From Candidatus Zixiibacteriota bacterium (GTDB lineage Bacteria; Zixibacteria; MSB-5A5; CAIYYT01), in contig CAUJJY010000328.1 in NCBI GenBank assembly GCA_963205155.1, positions 1 to 12,016 of the forward strand: a DNA stretch of 12,016 nt. The letters run 5' to 3'. The position numbers and the translations under genes were made by a program. Positions 7,667-12,016 of this stretch are shown here, piece by piece (within the stretch, counting starts at the first letter, position 1; each line of letters begins with the position of its first letter). The notes below the pieces were generated by a model. It did no database searches. It saw only the letters and a list, made by a program, of their open reading frames with translations, and was not told the DNA's origin.

Positions 7667-8303
7667 AAGTTCCGATCGGCGTCTGCTTGTAGAGGGAGTC
7701 GAGGTCTTCGCTACCAAGACGCACACAACCGTGAGTGACATTGACTCCCAACAGACGTTCATAGATTGTGCCGTGAATAAAGAAGCCGTCGCCGAAGTCC
7801 AGAGCATAATCGCCCATGACATTAGGGTCGAGGCGTTCTGATTCTTTTTTCGGGACTTCCTCGCCTTCTTCAATGAATGCCCAATCGGGCTTGCGCCACC
7901 AAGGTTCCGTGACCTTGCGGCGAATTTTGAAAATACCGCGCGGTGTATCGAATATCCATCTCCGGCCGGTCACCGAATCGATTAACTCGCCGCCGGAGCC
8001 GGTCGAGCAGCGAGCGTCGAGGAGGATCTTGTCCTTGGTCCGCATATAAATCCGGTTGGCGTGGGTGTCGATGACGATGTACGGTTTAGCCGGAGTGAGT
8101 TTGTCGAGGGCTTTGCGGGCGGCCGTTAGTTCTTTCTGGGCTTTCTTTTCGTCCTGCGGGAGTTCGGTCAGAAGGGTATCCACGGTGTAGCCTTCCGCGA
8201 TAACTTCGGGCTTCTCACGGTTGAAGGCGAGCGCGAACAGCACGATGGCGGCGATGGTGAACACCGGCAGGATGACAATCAACAGGACTTTTCTTACGGC
8301 CAT
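7650..8303 (-). CDS. Membrane-anchored YkuD L,D-transpeptidase
   Basis: This is a 217-residue protein. Residues 5-27 are a single hydrophobic segment without a lipobox, so it is probably an N-terminal membrane anchor facing the periplasm. A short charged, probably coiled stretch (50-70) leads to a YkuD domain from about residue 74 (KPYIVIDTHANRIYM). The active site is FIHGTIYERLLG (His177) and VTHGCVRLGSEDL, with His191, catalytic Cys193 and Arg195. L,D-transpeptidases form 3-3 cross-links in peptidoglycan or attach proteins to it through meso-diaminopimelate. The Ser of the usual SHGC motif is Thr here, a common variant. The substituted region TPRGIFKI (120-127) is also typical of the family. 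The start overlaps the end of the upstream transpeptidase gene by 10 bases, and the end overlaps the next gene by 17, so all three appear co-translated. Confidence 0.93.
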   Translation of the reverse strand: MAVRKVLLIVILPVFTIAAIVLFALAFNREKPEVIAEGYTVDTLLTELPQDEKKAQKELTAARKALDKLTPAKPYIVIDTHANRIYMRTKDKILLDARCSTGSGGELIDSVTGRRWIFDTPRGIFKIRRKVTEPWWRKPDWAFIEEGEEVPKKESERLDPNVMGDYALDFGDGFFIHGTIYERLLGVNVTHGCVRLGSEDLDSLYKQTPIGTYVYIF

Positions 8304-9370
8304 TGATCCGACTTTCTGACAATTGTTACCGGAGTACCGACGGATACGAACTTCATCAGGTGGTCCATCTCCTTATTGGTTAAGGCAACGCAGCCTTCTG
8401 TCCAGTCGCGGTTTTTTCCGCCTTCGCCGTGGATTTCGATCCAACCGCCGATACGGGCGCGATTGGAAATAACGCCTTTGCGCTTGTTATCGGCGAAGCG
8501 TTTTTTGTCCGCGCTGTTGGGATAATCAATCAAGAGCGCTCGGTAGAACTTACTGCGATTATTCTCTTTGACAACTCGATACATCCCCTCCGGGGTGGCG
8601 GCATCGCCGGAGAACAGTTTCTGGCGTGCAGAGTTATATCCCAATTCGGAATCGTAGGTGTGGATGAGTTTTCCACCCTTGACCAGATAGGTCTTGTGAG
8701 CGACTTTATCCACGATAACAGCATAACTGTTGGCGGCTCGAGATTGTTCCAGAGTTAGTGAGACCCAGCGGCGCCAGACGCTGATCTGTCGAGATTCGTC
8801 TTCCTGGTGCGACTCCAGTGCGCCGCCGACCTGTTTGAGCAGGTTGCGCGCTTTAATCATAGAGACACGCGCTTCATCATACTCTCCATTGGCCATCAGC
8901 TTCTCGGCCATGTCGAGATTTAAGCGGGCGCGCTGCCAGTCATCACGGACATTGAAATTGACCAGCGAGCCGTTGAGGGCTTCATTCCATTCGTCCAACT
9001 CCCCATGGAGTTCGGTGAGGTCGGAGCGCGAGGCAGTCTGCACAGTTGCGATGCTATCGATCGCCTGTTGACGTGCTTCATTGGCACGGCGCAAAGCCAT
9101 CGCCAGAATCGAATCTGCGCTTTCATAGTCGCGGAACGGTGCCAAGCGGCCATTCTGCTTTGCCATTTCCATCCAGCCGGTATTCACGAGTTGTTCGGCA
9201 TCACGGTAGAGGATTTCGGCATAACGCAGGGCGCCGGCGCTTTCGGCCAGGCGCAGGGCTTGACGGGCATTTTCGAGGTTAATGACCGGTGGGTCTTCAC
9301 ACCCGGCGAATAAGAACACCAGAGAAGACAGAACTATGAGTAGTAGCGTAGCTCGTTTGAAGTAGCGCAC
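8294..9370 (-). CDS. Lipoprotein L,D-transpeptidase with N-terminal helical domain
   Basis: This is a 358-residue protein with a lipoprotein signal (residues 8-24, FAGC with Cys24). Residues about 27-190 are an alpha-helical, probably coiled-coil region. It resembles the whole mature part of the lipoprotein encoded upstream: both begin C-x2-PP, then share YA near residue 50 and an F/L-x-FR-x-Y motif near 77-82. Residues about 215-352 are a YkuD domain with TPEGMYRV, IEIHGEGG (His314) and DWTEGCVALTNKEMD (Cys327), the YafK-like variant in which SHGC is replaced by EGC. I place the start at GTG 9370, not the TTG at 9412. GGGGA lies six bases before the GTG, and the signal peptide then has normal length. 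It is probably an outer-membrane or periplasmic cross-linking enzyme held by its lipid. A terminator separates it from the upstream gene. Confidence 0.88.
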   Translation of the reverse strand: MRYFKRATLLLIVLSSLVFLFAGCEDPPVINLENARQALRLAESAGALRYAEILYRDAEQLVNTGWMEMAKQNGRLAPFRDYESADSILAMALRRANEARQQAIDSIATVQTASRSDLTELHGELDEWNEALNGSLVNFNVRDDWQRARLNLDMAEKLMANGEYDEARVSMIKARNLLKQVGGALESHQEDESRQISVWRRWVSLTLEQSRAANSYAVIVDKVAHKTYLVKGGKLIHTYDSELGYNSARQKLFSGDAATPEGMYRVVKENNRSKFYRALLIDYPNSADKKRFADNKRKGVISNRARIGGWIEIHGEGGKNRDWTEGCVALTNKEMDHLMKFVSVGTPVTIVRKSDQWP

Positions 9371-9371
9371 T

Positions 9372-9403
9372 GTTGATCCCCGCAAATCAACGGATGTACC
9401 GTT
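9372..9403 (-). promoter_or_regulatory. Overlapping alternative hairpins around the transpeptidase Shine-Dalgarno site
   Basis: On the minus strand AACGG (9403-9399) can pair with CCGTT (9393-9389). GTTGAT (9391-9386) can instead pair with ATCAAC (9377-9372), putting the Shine-Dalgarno GGGGA (9381-9377) in its loop and stem edge, one base from GTG 9370. The two hairpins share bases and exclude each other. Short stems, so tentative. Confidence 0.3.
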
Positions 9404-9409
9404 AGCATT

Positions 9410-9452
9410 CAAAAAATCAATTGGGGGGACAGCGTTGCCGTTGTCCCCCCAA
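9410..9452 (-). terminator. Strong intrinsic terminator between lipoprotein and transpeptidase genes
   Basis: On the minus strand TTGGGGGGACA (9452-9442) pairs perfectly with TGTCCCCCCAA (9431-9421) across a 10-base loop. The 11-bp stem is followed by TTGATTTTTT (9420-9411). It lies 34 bases after the stop of the DUF4398-like lipoprotein gene and about 40 bases before the GTG of the transpeptidase gene. Confidence 0.85.
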
Positions 9453-9486
9453 ACTTATACACGCCTCTTTTAGTATCGGCTAAGTG

Positions 9487-10086
9487 CTACATGCACTTTT
9501 TGCCCTTGGCCTCGTACGCCTTGCAGATTTCAGCAGTAATGCTGGCAATGCGCGACTTGATTGATTCAAGCTTGGTACGAGCGACAAGGTACTTTCCGCC
9601 GTTGAAGTCGCCTTCGGCGACCATCCACTCGGAGCCAATATTAGTAAGGTCGTTCTTAATCAGTTCCAACTCGGCCTTGTTGTCTTTGCCTTTGGGGGCT
9701 TTGTCAAGCAGGACCATAGCGGAATCAAGCAGAGTTTTGGTCTCCGCCATCATTGCAGTTACTTCCTGTTTGACTCTTTCCTTTTCGGCATTAGCCTGGT
9801 TGATGACGTCGGTTGACATGGTGGCAACGCGCTCAAACATGGCCTTTGAGTCGCCATAGCTGCGGAACAGAGCAAACTTGTTGTCCTGTTCGGTCTTCAT
9901 GGCCATAGCGCCATTCAGGGAATCGGACAGCATACGGAAAGCCTGCGGAGCGTACTGCTCGGCTTCGGCGGCTTTAGCGTTGTTGATAGCACTTTGAGCG
10001 GCAGCCATTTCGGCTTCCGGCGGCTTGCTGCAGCCAGCGATCACTACTAGAGCGATAGCGATTACGGCTAACAATACCTTCTTCAT
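9487..10086 (-). CDS. DUF4398-like helical lipoprotein
   Basis: This is a 199-residue lipoprotein with signal MKKVLLAVIAIALVVIAGCS, lipobox IAGC and Cys19. The mature part is almost wholly helical and rich in Ala, Glu, Lys and Met. The segment KPPEAEMAAAQSAINNAKAA then EQYAPQAFRMLSDSLNGA (21-60) fits the DUF4398 pattern of Ala-spaced helices. Residues 98-150 look like coiled coil, and the protein ends KGKKCM. The function is unknown; related proteins are envelope or outer-membrane lipoproteins. The start is ATG 10086, with AAGGAAG seven bases upstream; 25 extra codons are open before it but hold no signal. A promoter, a long structured leader and a strong terminator suggest an abundant, separately controlled transcript. 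The mature region is clearly related in pattern to the N-terminal half of the transpeptidase encoded next. Confidence 0.82.
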   Translation of the reverse strand: MKKVLLAVIAIALVVIAGCSKPPEAEMAAAQSAINNAKAAEAEQYAPQAFRMLSDSLNGAMAMKTEQDNKFALFRSYGDSKAMFERVATMSTDVINQANAEKERVKQEVTAMMAETKTLLDSAMVLLDKAPKGKDNKAELELIKNDLTNIGSEWMVAEGDFNGGKYLVARTKLESIKSRIASITAEICKAYEAKGKKCM

Positions 10087-10123
10087 GGTGGTACTTCCTT
10101 TCTTACCTCGACTGAAATGGGTT

Positions 10124-10167
10124 AAAAAAAAAGGATACGCGAAAGCTGTCTTAGCTTGCACCCATCC
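10124..10167 (-). terminator. Terminator-like hairpin in the leader of the helical lipoprotein gene
   Basis: On the minus strand GGAT (10167-10164) and ATCC (10136-10133) close an imperfect stem. An internal AAGCT/AGCTT helix sits inside it around the loop AAGAC. Nine T residues follow (10132-10124). It ends 37 bases before ATG 10086, so it could be an attenuator of that gene or the 3' end of a small RNA. The stem has two mismatches. Confidence 0.5.
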
Positions 10168-10307
10168 TGACGAGGCTGTTTTCTTCAGTTAACTTATTGT
10201 TTTCATTTCCCCCGGATTTTTCAATCCGGAACTGTCAATCAGATCACGTTGGATGCGCTCCATGTCAGCAACGCTTGCGCATCCTTTCACAATCCCATAT
10301 CAAACAA
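10133..10307 (-). ncRNA. Structured 5' leader (or small RNA) upstream of the helical lipoprotein gene
   Basis: This is the part of the 403-bp gap between the two lipoprotein genes that is probably transcribed but not translated. Reading the minus strand, it holds a perfect 8-bp stem GGATGCGC/GCGCATCC with an 18-base loop (10284-10251), then a 7-bp stem CCGGATT/AATCCGG closed by a GAAA tetraloop (10229-10212), then the terminator-like hairpin with nine T residues. A 33-codon frame starting at a GTG runs through the first two stems but has no convincing ribosome binding site. I do not recognise a known riboswitch class. Confidence 0.4.
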
Positions 10308-10313
10308 GGGGCG

Positions 10314-10342
10314 AATAAATGCAGTGTTATGAATCGTGTCAA
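10314..10342 (-). promoter_or_regulatory. Promoter of the helical lipoprotein leader
   Basis: On the minus strand a perfect TTGACA (10342-10337) is followed after 17 bases by TTTATT (10319-10314), four of six matches to the -10 consensus. The predicted start is near 10307, about 220 nt upstream of ATG 10086. Confidence 0.5.
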
Positions 10343-10389
10343 CAAGTTTTTCATATAACTTGAGAATATTCGATAAAATTCGTCTGACA

Positions 10390-10421
10390 ATCAAAACGGG
10401 CGCAGAATTTACTGCGCCCGT
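10390..10421 (-). terminator. Intrinsic terminator of the small lipoprotein gene
   Basis: On the minus strand ACGGGCGCAG (10421-10412) pairs perfectly with CTGCGCCCGT (10405-10396) across a six-base loop. The 10-bp GC-rich stem runs into TTTTGATTG. It is 69 bases after the stop of the gene starting at 10993. Confidence 0.75.
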
Positions 10422-10489
10422 GTGGGGATCACTGCCGACGTCGCTGCCGGCTCAAATTATTGCCGCCGTCAGCAGATCATCACCAGTTC

Positions 10490-10993
10490 TTAGAAGTTCT
10501 TCATTCTCAAGTAGTTAATCGTAAATTCGGCTTCGCCGGTCTGTTCGCCCCGGACAATTGCCTGACTGCAGACGCCAAAGTCGGATAACTGGACAGTTTC
10601 GCCTTCGAGTCCAAGTAATTCCGAGTTTTCGGTCACATGACCGGTCCAGGTCTTAAATGTACCCTGCATTTCCATCAGACGGATAGTTTGGGCTTCGACG
10701 TCGAAACCGACAATAAGTCCGGTGAAGTCGATCACAGTCTCGACCTCATCGCGAACGTTGCGTACGCCAACATCTACGGCGGTGCGAGCATCGTTGCTGC
10801 CTTGATGTTGCTGGGTCCCGCCGGTTGCGTCCTCAAGGTGGATAATTGCCGGGCGGCCAACAGCAGTGGTCGTGGCGGATAACTCATTGGTTGTTGGTTC
10901 AATTGGTGATTGGCTTGAGCATCCACTAAAAACCACTTGCAGCAAGCCGCCGACTAACAGAGATACGACCGCTCTTTTCACTGATTTTCTCAC
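10490..10993 (-). CDS. Small lipoprotein of unknown function
   Basis: This is a 167-residue probable lipoprotein. Residues 1-25 are a basic start, a hydrophobic stretch and lipobox FSGC with Cys25. Residues 26-85 are a Ser/Thr/Gln-rich linker. Residues 86-167 are beta-rich (DFTGLIVGFDVEAQTIRLME, then AIVRGEQTGEAEFTINYLRM). This looks like a small OB-type barrel of the DUF5666 style, in which paired G-x-V and A-x-V-x-G strands surround a short core. I do not recognise a specific family, and no catalytic motif is visible. The start is GTG 10993, chosen because a consensus AGGAGG lies five bases upstream. It is flanked by its own terminator and a long upstream non-coding region, so it is probably a single-gene unit, divergent from the ABC-F gene. 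The role is unknown. Confidence 0.78.
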   Translation of the reverse strand: MRKSVKRAVVSLLVGGLLQVVFSGCSSQSPIEPTTNELSATTTAVGRPAIIHLEDATGGTQQHQGSNDARTAVDVGVRNVRDEVETVIDFTGLIVGFDVEAQTIRLMEMQGTFKTWTGHVTENSELLGLEGETVQLSDFGVCSQAIVRGEQTGEAEFTINYLRMKNF

Positions 10994-11298
10994 GCTTCCC
11001 TCCTAAGATTGTTCGAATAATTGGGTACGTCCGGCAGCTTCGACATAAAAGTCAGATAACAGAGCCGGACAAACTCTGATCCGTACAGGCGAACGCGAAG
11101 AAAATTGATTAAATGGAGCTATTTTTAGTCAGTGGAGGCAGTTTGGTTGAAAGAAGCTGCGAATTCCGGTCGTGCCTTTGGGCGCAATCCCCTTGACTTC
11201 AGCGACTTAATTGGATTGATTCACATTTTCTAACCCCGGTGATGCCGATGGTTATCTTCCGGGTTTGTATTAAAAAAGTGACATGAAAGACGCAAGGA
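10994..11298. other. Divergent intergenic region
   Basis: These 305 bases separate the small lipoprotein gene (minus) from the ABC-F gene (plus) and must hold both promoters. An inverted repeat GTCCGGC/GCCGGAC (11029-11035 and 11064-11070) could form a leader hairpin for the lipoprotein mRNA. TTGACT (11193-11198) is a fair -35 box for the plus strand, but the matching -10 (TTGATT, 11216-11221) is poor. AACCCCGG and CCGGGTT near 11230-11270 can pair with one bulge. I see no gene or RNA family here. Confidence 0.4.
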
Positions 11299-12016
11299 AT
11301 GGCTGAACAATACATTTTCACAATGTTGGGGCTGAACAAGTTTTATGGACAAAAACAGGTCTTAAGAAACATCAATCTGAGTTTCTTCCCCGGCGCCAAG
11401 ATTGGAATCGTGGGCGAAAACGGATCGGGCAAGTCGACGGTACTCAAGATCATGGCGGGTATGGATGACGCCTATCAGGGGACGGCGAAGCTGATCGGCA
11501 ATTTCCGGTCTGGAATCGTGATGCAAGAACCGCTTTTGGACGAAAAGGCGACGGTTCGCACTGTGGTCGAACAGGCGTTCGGCAAGGTCACGACGATGAT
11601 GAACGAATACAACGAGATCACGGCGAAGATGGGCGATGAGATGCCGGACGACAAGATGCAGAAGTTGATGGATCGTCTGGGCGAACTACAGGAGCAGCTC
11701 GATGCCGCCGATGCCTGGAATCTGGATGTCGCGATTCGACAGGCGGCGGATGCGTTGTGCCTTCCGGATGACGACCGCATTGTTGAGACGCTGTCGGGCG
11801 GTGAGAAGCGCCGGGTGGCGCTGTGCAAGGCGCTGTTGGAGCGGCCGGATTTGCTACTTTTGGATGAACCGACCAACCATCTCGATGCCGAAACGGTCGA
11901 CTGGCTGGAAGAGCAGCTCAAGGATTATCCGGGGACAGTGATCATCGTGACGCACGACCGGTATTTCCTCGATAATATCACCAAGTGGATATTGGAACTT
12001 GAGGGCGGGTACGGAA
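11299..12016 (+). CDS. ettA: ABC-F translation factor EttA (5' part)
   Basis: The first 239 codons of an ABC-F ATPase are present; the gene runs off the window. EttA binds the ribosomal E site and, according to the ATP/ADP ratio, gates the first elongation step. The first ABC domain has Walker A GENGSGKST (39-47), signature LSGGE (165-169), Walker B LLLLDEP (185-191) followed by TNHLD, and the H-loop His219 in THDRYF. Residues about 95-145 are the short arm typical of EttA, and residues 25-36 read NINLSFFPGAKI as in the Escherichia coli protein. ATG 11299 gives the same short N-terminus as known EttA, so it is preferred over ATG 11323. The purine run AAGGA touches the start codon with no spacing, so the Shine-Dalgarno interaction is probably weak. 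The linker and second ABC domain are outside the window. Confidence 0.92.
   Translation, partial: MAEQYIFTMLGLNKFYGQKQVLRNINLSFFPGAKIGIVGENGSGKSTVLKIMAGMDDAYQGTAKLIGNFRSGIVMQEPLLDEKATVRTVVEQAFGKVTTMMNEYNEITAKMGDEMPDDKMQKLMDRLGELQEQLDAADAWNLDVAIRQAADALCLPDDDRIVETLSGGEKRRVALCKALLERPDLLLLDEPTNHLDAETVDWLEEQLKDYPGTVIIVTHDRYFLDNITKWILELEGGYG

Noticed and set aside
7667..7873. N-terminal extension of the envelope lipoprotein frame up to 7873
   Set aside because: It lies entirely within the transpeptidase gene in another frame, and the lipoprotein signal begins cleanly at ATG 7666.
9371..9412. TTG 9412 as the start of the lipoprotein transpeptidase
   Set aside because: It adds 14 residues in front of a complete signal peptide and lies just downstream of the terminator T-run with no ribosome site; GTG 9370 has GGGGA six bases upstream.
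10199..10300. 33-codon GTG-initiated frame in the leader of the helical lipoprotein
   Set aside because: It has no credible ribosome binding site and overlaps perfect RNA stems that explain the sequence better; I could not support it as a peptide.

Overview
The window looks like chromosomal DNA of an uncultured, Gram-negative-type bacterium (several lipobox proteins, YkuD L,D-transpeptidases). The best taxonomic hint is the secreted protease at 1733-4810. Its N-terminal dockerin-like repeats, of the form GDANGSNQVDIADAVYLINYIF, are common in Candidatus Zixibacteria and related FCB-group lineages. This assignment is a recollection of family style, not a search result. I see no insertion sequences, CRISPR array, tRNA or rRNA.

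Left part, plus strand (1-4810). The 3' end of a DUF438/hemerythrin/PAS protein is followed 14 nt later by a DUF1858-DUF2249 protein. The two form a small iron/redox-type operon. A good sigma70-like promoter with an overlapping inverted repeat precedes a 1025-residue secreted subtilisin-family protein with dockerin-like repeats. This gene converges on the next block with only 18 nt between the stop codons.

Middle, minus strand (4829-6842, transcribed right to left). Three overlapping genes lie behind a TATAAT box. They encode a stand-alone RLAN domain (the usual N-terminal half of RimK-like ligases), a RimK-like ATP-grasp ligase and a GNAT acetyltransferase. RLAN and ATP-grasp are normally fused, so here the enzyme appears split at its domain boundary. 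Ligase plus acetyltransferase suggests an acylated amino acid or peptide product, or a peptide or protein modification.

Right of this, minus strand (6956-10086). A lipoprotein with a DUF4398-like helical region (9487-10086) is followed by a strong intrinsic terminator. Three overlapping genes come next: a lipoprotein with the same helical region fused to a YkuD L,D-transpeptidase domain, a second membrane-anchored YkuD enzyme, and a lipoprotein that seems to keep only the first strands of a YkuD fold without the catalytic motif. This looks like a cell-envelope (peptidoglycan or lipoprotein cross-linking) cluster. The first lipoprotein has a ~220-nt structured leader with its own promoter and a terminator-like hairpin ahead of the ribosome binding site.

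Right end. A small unrecognised lipoprotein (minus, 10490-10993) with its own terminator is divergent from the start of an EttA-type ABC-F translation factor (plus, 11299 to the window end). About 305 bp of non-coding DNA separates them.
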